Positions 24,284 through 36,055 are shown, counted from the first letter of the stretch. The stretch: 64,000 bases of DNA from Gordionus sp. m RMFG-2023 (GCF_954871325.1 NC_088775.1:47407561-47471560), one strand, 5' to 3'. The notes: generated by a model from the sequence alone, not told the origin. Numbers and translations: made by a program.

Positions 24284-25711
24284 ATATCGAATGTATATGA
24301 CGTATGTTATTTAATTCACAGTATCGACGGAATTCCCCATATAAGAATTGTGTATGACACAATGTACTTGGGTATTCCAATTTCCAAACCTAGCAAACCA
24401 CTTTTTTAATCGTCTAATCATAGCATCAGCAGAGGTATTCTGTATTAGATCAACTTCTAACCATTTGGAGTAGGAATCGACACTAATTAGCCAATATCGT
24501 GAATCCACTGGTCCAGCAAAATTAATATGGATTCCTCTCCCATCATTCCTTACCAACAGTCTAAGAATACAAAGGTACTTCTTGAATTCCAGGCCTATTT
24601 TTCTAGAATCCAGAGCATATTTTGATAAAATTTTTTATATCAATATCACATCTGGGCCACCAACAATACAATCTAAAAATAGATTTTATTATATTTCTTC
24701 CAGGATGTCCCCGGAGAATCATTCCTTAAACTGCATTTCTTAATATATTAGGAATAACCAATCTCCCATTCTATTCTATTATATCACGATCGACAAAAAG
24801 CTCTTCCCGTCGATTATAGAAATTAACAATTTCTTTATCTTTATAATGATTAAAGTTTCGCCATCTTTGCTGAATGTGCATTGCTATTTTTTTTTAATAT
24901 TACATCTTGCTTCGACTCGTTTCGTAGAATATTTTCTGACAATTGCATATCATCCAAATTAATACTTCAAATATCCGAAACATGTTTAAAATCTTGATTC
25001 TCTTCCATGTCTAATATCGAAAGCCTTGATAATGCGTCGGTGATTACATGTTTATTACCAGGTCTATATTCTATAAAATAATAAGAAGCCATCTTCCAGG
25101 CCCATCGTGTCAAACAATTATTAGAAATTTTAGGTAAATCGCGTTTCCTTCTATAATCGTTCTAATGGTTTATGATCAGCTCGAAGTAAAAATTTTCTGC
25201 CATAAATAAATGAATAAAATTTTTCAAACTATATAAATGTGCTCGAGTTCTTTATCAATCGGAGCGTAGTGTTTCTCTGACTCTAATAAAGTACGTGATT
25301 CGAACGAAATAGGTTTTGTACTTCCGTTTACTAATTAATGTAACAACACAGCCCCTAATCCTGAATCAGATGCGTCGCATTCCAAAATTATAGGCAACTG
25401 CGCGTTATTAACTTTTCCTCGGTAGATAATAATTTCTTAACCTCATCGAAGGAATTTTGTTCATCTTTCGTCCACCGCCAAGGTACTTTCACGCTCCTTA
25501 ATCTATGTAATAGCACCGCTTTACAATGTAGATTACGAATAAAATGTTCATGATAATTCATGAGTCCTAGAAAAGATCTAAGTTGTTGTATATTCTTAGG
25601 TTTTGGTGCTTCGAATAGCCCTTCATCCTTTCTGGATTAGGATGTAAACCGAATTTATCAATAATCACCCCAAAAAATAAAACCGATTTTTGTATAAATC
25701 TCACTTTAGTC

Positions 25712-26084
25712 TGTTAATTTTCGTTAATTAACCCTATTTATATTTTTTTTTTTCTATTTTTCTTTATTTTTAAAATATCAAACAACTTTTTACTTTTCTA
25801 TATTTCTTTATTTTTCCTTCGATGTTTCTTTATTTTTTCTTCAATAAAAATCAATAAAATATATATCGTACATAAAAAAATATAATATAATAATAATTAT
25901 CGTTTGTTTTTCTCTTCGCGCTTATATATTTGTTTTTTTTACAAATTCATCCTGTTTATTTATTATTTTATTTATCACAAGTCAATCAACTCATTTTTAA
26001 TATTAATTAATTCAACTCCTTGTTATTCATACATTACGCCATTATCTTCCTCTAGTGCTAAGCTTAATACTTGCTCCCTTAGCA
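25712..26084 (-). repeat. 3' LTR of Gypsy-3
   Basis: 373 bp, pairs with 32059-32433. The purine tract lies just right of it on the plus strand (element orientation is minus). Confidence 0.95.
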
Positions 26085-26092
26085 CGCCCCCT

Positions 26093-26763
26093 TCAACAAA
26101 GATGATCATCCGTTCCCTCCTCCCAGAGGTTTTCCCTATCCGAATCCGCCACCATTATATCCAACCAGCCTTCAAGCTCATCAACATCGTCCAAAACGGA
26201 CACGAGATCCCTCCATTCTTCAGTTCCCCTCACTCCTTGACTAGTTTCTATACGCTCGACTGCCATGATATCCTCTCTTCTCGTTATACCGTTTCCCTCA
26301 GTCCTCTCGTTTGTGCCCTCAACTGTTAAATCAACGACGGGCCATTCCACGCTAGCTGTTGGACGATGTTCACGCTGGTCCTCTTCTTCCTCTCTCCTCG
26401 TTCCCATAATTTCTGCGACCGGTCGGGATTCATTGATTGTCCCTTGCACTAGCTCCGTTCGCCGCCCAACACCGCCGCTATCTGCCTCGTAGGTACTTCC
26501 TCCACCCTTGTGCGAACTTGTTGCCATGTTCGATTCCCCTCCGTTCTTCTCCAATTCCAGTGGCAGCTATATTGAATATGACCACGCTCTTGACATCGAT
26601 AACATCTTCTTTCTGCCATCGCTTGTCTTATGATACTTCGTTCGCTTCCCCGTCCACCTCCCCTACTCCGGCGCTCAGTCCTACGAGGTCGCATCCCGAA
26701 TATTATTTCATAGTTTCCATAGATCCATCTCCTATGCCACCCCGGAGCACGATTCGAATCCAT
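26093..26763 (-). pseudogene. Gypsy-3 extra 3' frame: CCHC knuckle plus acidic region (fossil)
   Basis: Downstream of integrase on the minus strand, a basic Arg-rich segment (RPRRTERRSRGGGRGS) leads to a knuckle, CYRCQERGHIQYSCH. An overlapping segment follows with an acidic, Glu/Asp-rich tail (LVSVLDDVDELEGWLDIMV). The knuckle resembles those of LINE ORF1 proteins (C-[FY]-[RK]-C-Q-x-x-G-H type) at least as much as retroviral nucleocapsid. No signal peptide or envelope features, so not an env gene. Function unknown. Confidence 0.6.
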
Positions 26764-26973
26764 TTGATGATCAACATTTGATAAGATTTGACTATTAGAA
26801 AGAATTTACATTTGTCTTCTTCGCCAAAGAATTTACATTTGTCTTCTTCGCCAATTCTATTAATTTCTCCCTCCTTCCCACCTAATTCCTATAGGCTCTT
26901 TTATTCCTCCAAAAATTGTTACGTCTCCCATTCTATATGCTCTCTTATTCTCTTAATTTTTATTATTTTCCTT

Positions 26974-28134
26974 CTATATACGACTTTTTATCTTCACACA
27001 TGCTGACTCCCCTTTTCCCTCCTGACTGGACTTAAGTCTTTGACTTGACCTAAGTCTTCCGGGGTCCATTCCTCTCTTTAACTGATCCCAATGTCTTATT
27101 CCTTCTCTCCCGTCTGGGAACTTTATCCTATGCAATTTGTGCCCCACGTTCTCTATGACCACACCGGATTCCCATTTTCGGATACCCCCAAAAATTCTAG
27201 CCCAAACCGTTTGCCCCACCCCGAATTTACACGCGTTATCCCCCGAATCCATCTCTGGAGGTACCTCTTGTTTTAGCAAATCTAATTGAATGCGAGTTCT
27301 ACGGCCCAAAAATTTTTCCGCCGGTGACAACTCCTCCCCTTTTCGACTATTATTATAATAGGCTACGGCGATCCATAGTCCCCCCCCGCCATATTTCGAT
27401 TTTCTTAACCAAATTTTAACCAGAGCCACCATTCTTTCCGCTTGTCCGTTTGAGCTTGGATGATAAGGAGGTGCTAAGACATGTTTTACCCCGGTTTCCG
27501 TGCAAAATTTTTCAAATTGTCTACTCACAAAAGCGGGACCGCCGTTGGACACGATTGTCCTCGCTACCCCAAAACGAGCCCATAAATTCTTTAAGGTCTT
27601 TATTACAATTTGCGTAGTCAACCCCCTTACTGCCTCGTACTCTACCCATTTGGAATATGCATCTACCACAATTAAATATATTTGCCCCTCAAAATCAATG
27701 AAGTCGATGTGGATACGTTCCCACGGCTGTGTAATCTTGGGCCATACACTTTTCTTGTCTCTGTGAGGTATACTCGCCCACAGGTTACACATTTCACAGC
27801 TCCGGCTTATGTCCTCAATCTCTTTGTTCATTCCTGGCCACCATACATATTCTCGGCCCCATTGTTTCATTTTCTCAACTCCCTGATGCCCTGCATGAAT
27901 CCTTGCCAAGACCGAATCTCTCAATTTAAATGGTACTATACCCCGACTTCCCCGTACCACACAGTCATCCACTATAGCTAATTCCTTTTCGATGTATTTA
28001 AAAACTTTATCTCCGTCGCTCCAAGGTTTTCGCCCCTTTATACTCACCTTAATTCGAGTCAATTCACGATCCTTTAAAGTTGCCATTTTAAGTTCTTCCC
28101 ACGTTATCGGTCCTCCCTTGGCTATTTTGACCAT
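26974..28134 (-). pseudogene. Gypsy-3 integrase region (fossil)
   Basis: A long open stretch carries the HHCC finger (HAGHQGVEKMKQWGREYVWW to CEMCNLW) and the catalytic core with VDAYSKWVEYE, SNGGPAFVS and YHPSSNGQAERMV. It ends with a C-terminal domain (GVGQTVWARIFGGIRKWESG, then IRHWDQLKR). The spacing matches retroviral-type integrases. It is the best preserved integrase in the window. Confidence 0.93.
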
Positions 28135-28176
28135 TGCTCTAATTAGTCCTTGCTCCTTTCCCTCCTCTATATCCTC

Positions 28177-29500
28177 TTAAACCATATCATATCCTTCTTC
28201 TCCAGCTCCACACCTAGAAAGAATATCTGGTAAACAGTTTTCCTTTCCCCGTCGATATTTCAATTGTACATCAAAACTTCCCACAAGTAAGAGCCATCTC
28301 TGTAACCGGGGCGACAGCATCAGTTCTTTATTATCCTTTTTGAACAGGTGTACTAACAGCTTGTGGTCTGTATATATCACGAACCTACGTCTAATCAAAT
28401 ACTCACGGCATTTCGTCAGTCCAAATATAACAGCCAATGCCTCCTTTTCAATCACAGAATACCTTGTTTCCGCGGCTCTGAATATTCTCAAGAAAAACAA
28501 AACCGGTTTTTCCATCCCATCTATATAATGCAGTAACGCTCCACCTACTCCTTTAATCGATGCATCTACCGCCAACACCACCTCCAACTCGTTGTTAAAG
28601 CACATAAGAATGGGCTCCCTTCCAATTCTAGCTTTCAATTCTGCAAATGCATTCTCTTGTTCCTCCTTCCAATCAAATTACCCTTCTTTAGCAGGGTATA
28701 TAATGGCGCAGCTATTTGAGCGAATCCCTCTACAAATCGGTGGTAGTAATTTACCATTCCCAAAAAAGCCTGAACCTCAATTTTATTATTCGGCCTCAAC
28801 ATATTCGCGATTCCCGTCATATTTTTATCCAACGGTCTAACCCCTTTTCTCGTTATTTTATGTCCCAAATATACGACTTCCGTCACTCCTAACACGCTTT
28901 TTTCGGCACTGACCCACAAACCCTTTTCTTTAATTCTTCGGAACACCTCCTACAATCTTTGCTCATGCTGTTCTGGAGTTCGCCCAATTACCAATACGTC
29001 ATCCATATAATAGAATACGCCTTCCATCCCTTGAAAAACCGCAGCCATAGTCCTCTGAAATATCGGAGTGGATACACTTAATCCAAAAGGTATCTACAAA
29101 ACACAAATAACCCCTTGGGAGTAGTAATGGTTAACAACTTTCTTACTTCTGATTTTACCAACAATTGCAAGTACGCGTTGGAAAAATCAACTTTTGAAAA
29201 ATATATACTTCCCTTCAAATTCGCTAAAATTTCTTCAATTCTTGGTAAGGGATATTTAACTTCTACGACCCAGGGATTTAGAGTCACTCGAAAATCAGTG
29301 CACAGGCGTAGTTGACCATTAGCTTTTTTTACAGGTACTAACGGTGTCGCCCATTCACTATATTCCACAGCACATATGATGCCTTTCTGTACCCATTTAT
29401 TCAATTCCATTTCGACATCCTTCCTCCATTCAAACGGTACTCGCCTCAAAGCACAAAACTTTGGTACACATCCCTCTTTTAATTTGATATCTACTTCGTA
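28177..29500 (-). pseudogene. Gypsy-3 reverse transcriptase and RNase H region (fossil)
   Basis: Reverse transcriptase motifs include QLRLCTDFRVTLNPWVVEV, YFSKVDFSNAYLQL and GVTEVVYLGHKIT. RNase H has VVLAVDASIKGVGGALLHY and VIEKEALAVIFGLTKC, then a linker LPDILSRCGAG. Order and spacing fit Ty3/Gypsy. Broken. Confidence 0.92.
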
Positions 29501-30330
29501 ATCTTTTAAGCAGCCCAACTCTTCGTCAAAAATTTCTTGATAATCATCTACCAATTTTCTTACTCCCTCCCGCATCCTGATTACTTCCAACTCTCCTTCC
29601 CGGTTCCCACATGCCGTTTTTTGGCTCGGATGCTCCTTTATCATTTCTTTTTTTATTATATTTCCATTATTATCCTGCAACTTCCCTTTCCCGCCCTTCG
29701 CTTCATTATCGGTTGTATCCTGGATCTTCCCCTCCCAGTGTCCGTCCTTTTCCTTACTCGCATACCCATAACTCCCCACCGCTAATTCTCCCTCGTAATT
29801 CCTTCCCCCCAAATCTTTAAAATTATTTTTATCCCCTTCCTTGGTACAAATTTCTGCCCCCATCTCCTCTTCCCTATTACTCGCCACTACTTCCCCCTTG
29901 GAATAATACGCCTCTATTTCTCCCTTAGAATTATTCCCATTGGAATTATACGCCCCTATTTCCCCCTTGTAATTATTCCCTATTTCCCCCTTATAATTAT
30001 TCCCTATTTTCCTCTTAGGATTATGCGCCCTTATTTCCCCCTTAAACTTATTCGCTCCAATCCCTCTTATAAATTATTCCTTTCCATTTCCCTTCTCCAC
30101 TCTCCGCTTACCTCTCCACTATAATTATCTCTCCTGATTCCCTCATTCCTAAACCTTACTCCCAGACCTCCATCCCTAATTTCTCCCCTCATTTCCTCAA
30201 CTCCCTCCAGCTCCCAATTGAACATGTTCTCAATTCCGGGCAATACTTCCCTTTCCTCATATGTCCTCCTCCCATCTGTATCATCACTCACCATCGGAAC
30301 ACTCCCCACCATGCAAATACCCCCCAAAAA
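29500..30330 (-). pseudogene. Gypsy-3 linker between protease and reverse transcriptase (fossil)
   Basis: Charged, Glu/Lys/Gly-rich sequence with no recognised domain. At 29880-30065 it contains a short tandem repeat of roughly 20-35 bp units (AATTATTCCC(T)ATTTCCCCCTT on the plus strand). Gypsy-1 also has a long charged linker at this position. Confidence 0.55.
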
Positions 30331-30356
30331 CTATACCATGGACCAATCCGGGTGAT

Positions 30357-30620
30357 CTAATCCCACCCCAATACCGCTTCTAATCTCCTATTAATAATCC
30401 ATAAGTCTAAAACCTCTATCCCTCCTTCCGTCATTGCCTCTATTTCCACTCTTCCCATTACTGCTATTTGCGACCCATCGAATTGTCGTATTCTCAAGCC
30501 TTCATTTGCTATCATTCCATCGGGCCCAATACTCCTATATCTTGCATAACTCCTTACTGAAATAGCTGCTCCCGTGTCAAATAGCATAGGTACCCTATTT
30601 CCATTGAAGTCTATTATTAC
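30357..30620 (-). pseudogene. Gypsy-3 protease region (fossil)
   Basis: The retropepsin signature MLFDTGAAISVRS is followed by IRQFDGSQIAVMGRVEIEA, close to Gypsy-1 (VRQLDGSMVKILG). Single aspartate-type active site. Confidence 0.85.
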
Positions 30621-30639
30621 CCTAGGACAAGGATTTTAC

Positions 30640-31391
30640 CATCATATAGTCACAAATTAGCACAATCCCTTGCCACATGTCCCTTTTCTCGACATCGAAA
30701 ACATTCCACGGTTTGATCTTCAACTCCCTCCGGAAATACTCCTCTTCCCCCAACTCTGGCATCCTCAATGGTTCGCACAGTTGAGGTATTCGATCCCATT
30801 ACTCTCTAGGGAAAACCTCCTCGAGTATTATAATTTCCCCTATTATATTCTTCTTTATAGTGACCAAATCTTCCGCAACCCGCGCATCGTAATTTCTCTT
30901 GTTTTCCTGGACAATAAGGGGCTATATGACCAAATCTACCACATTCGAAACACTTTGCCTCCCTACAATCTCTGATTATATGTCCTTGTCTTCCACAATT
31001 ATAACAATTCATTCTTCCCCTCACTCTTGAATCAAAACTGGGTCTTATTTCCCCTCTACGTCCCTGAGAATCCTCTCGGTCTCCTATAAGGTCCCAACTT
31101 TTTATCACTATATACTTCCCTCCCATCAGGCTTACTTATTAATTTATCCACTTCACTCTCTGTCCATCCATTAATTAATTCTTGAACCGGCAACCATGTT
31201 ACCTTTCCCATAACATCCTCCTCTCCATTATGCCCCTCTATTGTTAATGTCTGGCCCTTTATTATCACGCTACGATTCTTTTTGACTCTTCTACCCCAAA
31301 TCAAACTACACATCCAAATCCCTAATATGACTAGTGCTCCCACAATATTATATTGTAATTCCCAACATTTCATAAATTTAAAAGTTTTCAT
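30640..31391 (-). pseudogene. Gypsy-3 gag-like region: membrane segment plus three CCHC knuckles (fossil)
   Basis: The first segment has an N-terminal hydrophobic helix (NIVGALVILGIWMCSLIWG) followed by a basic RRVKKNRS stretch, which predicts membrane anchoring. The next has three knuckles: CYNCGRQGHIIRDC, CFECGRFGHIAPYC and CAGCGRFGHYKEE. In total only about 200-240 residues lie before protease, far less than a usual Gypsy gag, and no capsid domain is evident. Confidence 0.7.
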
Positions 31392-31544
31392 TTTCTCTCT
31401 ATAAAAAGTTAATTAATACTTTTAATATAAGAGTTTAACAATTTGCAACGTTAATAAATAAAATACTATGAGAATTGTAAACAAACTAAAGATGCAGCTA
31501 TACATATATCTTGTATGCCGTACAAAAATTTATTAATCCGGTTT

Positions 31545-32035
31545 CCCTTCTTTTTTTTTTCTTTAAAACCTTTTACTATGTTTCCTTCTTATTATAAATT
31601 TAGGTTTTCCTTCTTTTTTAAAACCCTTTACTATGTTTCCTTATTATTATAATTTCCGGTTTTCCTTCTTTTTAAAAATTTTACTATGTTTCCTTATTCT
31701 TATAATTTCAGGTTTCCTTCTTTTTTAAACCTTTTACTATGTTTCCTTATTCTTATAATTTCAGGTTTCCTTCTTTTTTAAACCTTTTACTATATTTCCT
31801 TATTCTTATAATTTCAGGTTTCCTTCTTTTTTAAACCTTTTACTATGTTTCCTTATTCTTAAAATTTCAGGTTTCCTTCTTTTTTAAACCTTTTACTATG
31901 TTTCCTTATTCTTATAATTTCAGGTTTCCTTCTTTTTTAAACCCTTTACTAAGTTTCCTTATTCTTATAATTTCAGGTTTCCTTCTTTTTTAAACCTTTT
32001 ATTATGTTTCCTAATTTTAAAATAATTTTTTTTTC
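31545..32035 (-). repeat. Minisatellite in the leader of Gypsy-3, about 56-bp unit, nine copies
   Basis: Unit on the plus strand contains TTTCAGGTTTCCTTCTTTTT, AAACCTTTTACTATG and TTTCCTTATTCTTATAA. Copies nearest 32.0 kb are almost identical; those near 31.55 kb are more worn. It lies between the primer-binding site and the gag-like region. Confidence 0.9.
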
Positions 32036-32058
32036 CCGTAATGTGCCGGGGTCACCAC

Positions 32059-32433
32059 TGTTAATTTTCGTTAATTAACCCTATTTATATATATATTTTT
32101 TTCTATTTTTCTTTATTTTTAAAATATCAAACAACTTTTTACTTTTCTATATTTCTTTATTTTTCCTTCAATGTTTCTTTATTTTTTCTTCAATAAAAAT
32201 CAATAAAATATTTATCGTACATAAAAACATATAATATAATAATAATTATCGTTTGTTTTTCTTTTCGCGCTTATATATTTGTTTTTTTTACAAATTCATC
32301 CCGTTTATTTATTATTTTATTTATCACAAGTCAATCAACTCTTTTTTAATATTAATTAATTCAACTCCTTGTTATTCATATATTACGCCATTATCTTCCT
32401 CTAGTGCTAAGCTAAATACTTGCTCCCTTAGCA
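32059..32433 (-). repeat. 5' LTR of Gypsy-3
   Basis: 375 bp, adjoined on its left by the primer-binding-like site TGGTGACCCCGG (minus strand). Confidence 0.95.
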
Positions 32434-33277
32434 AGTCAATTTCGCCTTTAGACCAGCCCTATGTAATCTGTCTAACACGATTCGCAAATTTTTTATGTGC
32501 TCCTCATTGTTACGACCAGAAATAATTACGTCATCTAAGTAGACACCAGTCATTTGGCAATCTTTTAGCAACTCACATATATCATTGGAATATAGTAGGT
32601 GCACTTGCCAATCCAAAAAGCAATCTACGGTAACGGAAATACCTCTTATGAGTTTCGTTATGAATTCCTGAGATTCCGATTCTACTTCCATCTGTAAATA
32701 CGCAAAATTCAGATCTATCACGGTAAATTTATCACCACCTTGCATTTTCTCTAACAAAAGGAATAACATTCTTGAGTACATTTGCGGTTGGCGTTGACCA
32801 CTGTATCCTAATTTTAAGAACTTTGAAATCAGCGCAAATTCGAATATCTACATTACTCTTGAGTACATTTGCGGTTGGCGTTGACCACTGTATCCTAATT
32901 TTAATCGAATCAATCTTTTTGATAATTCCCGCAGCCAATAATCGGTCTAATTCAATTTCAATTGCTTTGCAAATGGAAATGGTACCCTACGGGCTGAGCG
33001 GTATTCTTTAAATGTATTCGCACCGCAAAATCACGTATATGTCCCATCTTAACATCAAAAATTTCTTGATGTTTATTAATCGAATCTCGAATTCTAGAAT
33101 CTAATGTTATGTAACATTTTTCTTTGTCAATAGTGTTGACCGAATTGCGTATTTGTTTAATCACAACCTGACGAGGCATTCAAAATTGAATGCTATAATA
33201 ATCCATGGTAATTCGAAAAGAGGCACCCCAGTTGTGTTCATTATTACCATAGGTAGGGTCATTGTCTGTGATCCAAT

Positions 33278-34808
33278 CAGGCGCGTTACCAATGGGGGGG
33301 AAAGGGGGAAATTTCCCCCCCATTGCAAATTTGACTATTTTCATAAATATCATTTTAAGCTAATAAAAATTTTACCCCCCCCCCCCCCTCTTACCAATCA
33401 AAATTTTACAAATATTTGAATATCAATTTTCCAACATATTATTCAAAAATATTAATAAAATGGAAAAATATTTAGTCAATGAGATTGAAATCAATAATTT
33501 ATAAATAAGGCTGAGCATGAAAAAAAGTAATGTGTCGTCAGAAGCGATATCATTATTGAATTCAATTGATCAATCAGAGTTTATCATTGCTGCTAGTTGC
33601 ATCAATAAATTATTTTTAGCTCACTACTTTGTAGAAATTTACAAAAACCAAATTTAGATTTGGTTCAGGTTATTGATTTGGCTTAAAATATACATAAACA
33701 GGTAGATACAATAAGAATGAATGTAGATAAATATTTTCATAATATTTATCTAGACGTTGAATCGAAGACAAATTTTATGATATAACACTAATTAACCCTC
33801 GTCTAGCACCTAGGCCATTATTGAGATGTAAATAAATATTGGCTCAACTGAAGAATGAAAATATCCATTTTCATCCCATTCTTAGATACTTTTTTATTGC
33901 AAATAAAAGTACGGGTTTTAGATAAAAAATAAGTCTTTAGCAATCTTCAAGTTTTATTACCCAAAGATTCTTCTTCATTTTCTAATGGCACTATTGGTAT
34001 AATTAAATATTTAGAAAAATTTTATTCCTATGAGATTGATACTGAAATAAATTTAATCAGTGAATTCGAATTGTGGTATAAATATTTATACGTTTAGCTA
34101 TTTTATCTGAGCATGCTATTGATGCGCTCAATCAGTGTAAAGAAACCTTAGCTCAATTTCCTAATATTTCGAAGTTGTTTTATATTCTTGCATGTTTGCC
34201 TATTACAACATGTACGAATGAAAGGATTTCCAACTTGAGAAGGTTGAAAACATATTTACTAAGTACTGAATCTCGGCTAAATGGGTTAGCTCTGTTAAAT
34301 ATACACAAAGATTTGGTTCCAACGACAAACGAAATAATTAAAAATCTTGTATTTGATAAAAAGTTAAAAAAACTTGTTAATTTAATTATTTTCTAGTCAA
34401 TATTTTTAACACACTATTATTAGTATTTTCAATAAAAAAATTATATTCTACTTATATTGTATGAGAATTTAAGCTGAGGCTAGTTATTAAAGCAAATTTT
34501 ATAAAAAAAATGACATTACACTTTATTTCAACTTTACATTTAAAAAAACTTTATTAAATATAATATACCTAACTTGAAATAATAAAAAAGAGGCTTGTAA
34601 TATCCTATCCATAAGCACGAATTAGTAAATAATATTAAAAATAGAAATATAATTATTATTAAATTATTAATAATTTTATAGAATAGCTAAATAAGACCCG
34701 GACGAAGGCCGGGGGAAAGCTGGCCGAAGGCCAGGTAAAAGGGGTTTGGGGGCGAAGCCCCCAAAAAATTTTTTTCCCCCCTATAAGAAAATTCTGGATA
34801 CGCCACTG
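33278..34808 (+). mobile_element. hAT-D transposon (ZMYM1-like transposase remnant)
   Basis: Perfect 8-bp target duplication GATCCAAT at 33270-33277 and 34809-34816. Ends read CAGGCGCGTTACCAATGGGG on the left and, inverted, CAGTGGCGTATCCAGAATTT on the right, each followed by G-runs. The element sits inside Gypsy-4a, whose protease region resumes directly after it. Its 1531 bp are too short for a full hAT gene; only the C-terminal half of a transposase is present. Confidence 0.93.
33520..34396 (+). pseudogene. hAT-D transposase, C-terminal half
   Basis: Segments LNSIDQSEFIIAASCINKLF (about 33550) and a damaged middle are followed by an open C-terminal piece at 34175-34396: LACLPITTCTNERISNLRRL, KTYLLSTESRLNGLALLNIH. 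That is the hAT dimerisation signature of the ZMYM1/TTF-finger group. At least three stops or shifts separate these pieces, and the N-terminal finger is missing. Non-functional. Confidence 0.8.
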
Positions 34809-35832
34809 GATCCAATCCTAACATTTACTTGAGTCTCGCCCTTAACATCTAACAGATGATCACCATATGCAGTCAATGGACTGGTTGGCCTAATTATTGG
34901 TCGTCCAATACTGTCCATATATCAATTCCTATCAATGACGATTGTGTACCAGTGTCAAAATCAAATTCAACATCTAATCCATTTATCTCTACAGTTAATT
35001 TTGCTCGATTCTCTTGATTTTTGAATTTTCCATATGTTATGAACAGTGGTGTCACTAGGGGGGGGGGGGAGAGCGCAGGGGCTCGAGCTCCTTAAAAATT
35101 TTTAATTTAACCCTAAAGAAAAAAGAAATTTTCAATGGAATCTTAACCCCTTGAACTAAAAAAAATTTTTTTTATAGTCCCTGAACAATTTATTTTATAA
35201 TTCTATTAAGTAATATATAGATTTAATTTTATTATTTAAATATCAATAAGACGTCTAAATTTTTATTAAATACTATTTTAAATATTAGATTTGATTAATA
35301 CATATAAATTACATTTTCACTATGTCAGCTTGCAATCAAATGCTGTGTTAAAAATAGAATAACAATATCACTCACTAAATATTAATTTAGCATTAACAGT
35401 TGAAGCTTAATTGACTATTATTATTTAAATAATTATATAACCCTAATTAAATAAATATAATCATTTATTAATTGAAAACCAACATATTTAATATTGTAAT
35501 TAGTCGAGTTCAAAATGACTAATCAACTGTATATTTATTTTTAAATTTAATTATCATACCTAATCCTAAAAATATTTTTAAGGTCCAAATAAGTATAAAA
35601 GATTTCTTTATCAAAAGTAAGTAAATTGACATATAGTTTATAATCCTCTAATATATACCGTTGGTTATAAAATATTAGATAAAATGCCACTTATATTGAC
35701 ATTACAGTTAATATTTTAATAAATTTTACTAATAAATGCTTTTGAAATAAATATAGTAACAATTTGCATTCAAGATTTAACGCCATCTATTTAGTTATAA
35801 ATAATTAAAAATTAAACATTTATTTATCCTAC

Positions 35833-36055
35833 TAGTGTTGTTAAACGGCTCGTTTTGTGCCGATTTTTAATAACGGCTAACTCAATATTTTAGCCAGAAA
35901 AATATTGCCTAAACCTCAAGATTTCGCTAATAGATGTCCAAACCTTTTTTCCTTCTACAAACATAATCTTCAGGCTTGCGTAATAATATTCTAGAGGATA
36001 TCTTAAGTTAGCCGTTTTTAAAAATCGGCTCAAAACGAGCCGTTTAACAACACTA
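35833..36055. mobile_element. MITE (TAGTGTTGTTAAACGG family), copy 1
   Basis: 223 bp. Long terminal inverted repeats start TAGTGTTGTTAAACGGCTCG and end CGAGCCGTTTAACAACACTA. Flanks TATCCTAC and CATCCTAC form a 7-of-8 target duplication, which suggests hAT mobilisation. No coding. Confidence 0.92.

Larger units (their letters stand above)
25712..32433 (-). mobile_element. Ty3/Gypsy element 3, nearly full length, broken
   Basis: LTRs lie at 25712-26084 and 32059-32433 (TGTTAATTTTCG to CCCTTAGCA on the plus strand), with flanking AGTC at 25708-25711 and 32434-32437. A primer-binding-like site TGGTGACCCCGGCAC adjoins the 5' LTR, and a purine tract (TTGAAGGGGGCG) adjoins the 3' LTR, both on the minus strand. 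Parts in minus order: tandem-repeat leader, membrane/CCHC gag-like protein, protease, linker, reverse transcriptase, RNase H, integrase, and a 3' reading frame with a zinc knuckle. It is more GC-rich than its surroundings. LTRs are about 97% alike by eye. Broken, with about half a dozen breaks. Confidence 0.95.
24284..35043 (-). mobile_element. Ty3/Gypsy element 4a, broken, split by Gypsy-3 and hAT-D
   Basis: Three blocks (24284-25711, 32434-33277, 34809-35043) are one minus-strand pol region interrupted by two later insertions. In minus order: protease at about 34.8-35.04 kb, reverse transcriptase at about 32.4-33.0 kb continuing at 25.5-25.7 kb, RNase H at about 25.0-25.5 kb, integrase at about 24.3-24.9 kb. 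Motifs include DDVIISGRNNEEH in reverse transcriptase and SVDSYSKWLEVDLI in integrase. Its sequence matches Gypsy-4b (51749-54645). Neither gag nor LTRs remain; both outer edges meet family E copies. Old, with many breaks. Confidence 0.85.

Noticed and set aside
26093-26763. Envelope gene in Gypsy-3
   Set aside because: No signal peptide, no membrane anchor, no cleavage site or cysteine-rich ectodomain; it has a zinc knuckle instead.
31545-32035. CRISPR-like regular array
   Set aside because: Units are contiguous tandem copies with no unique spacers, and they sit in a retroelement leader of a eukaryotic genome.
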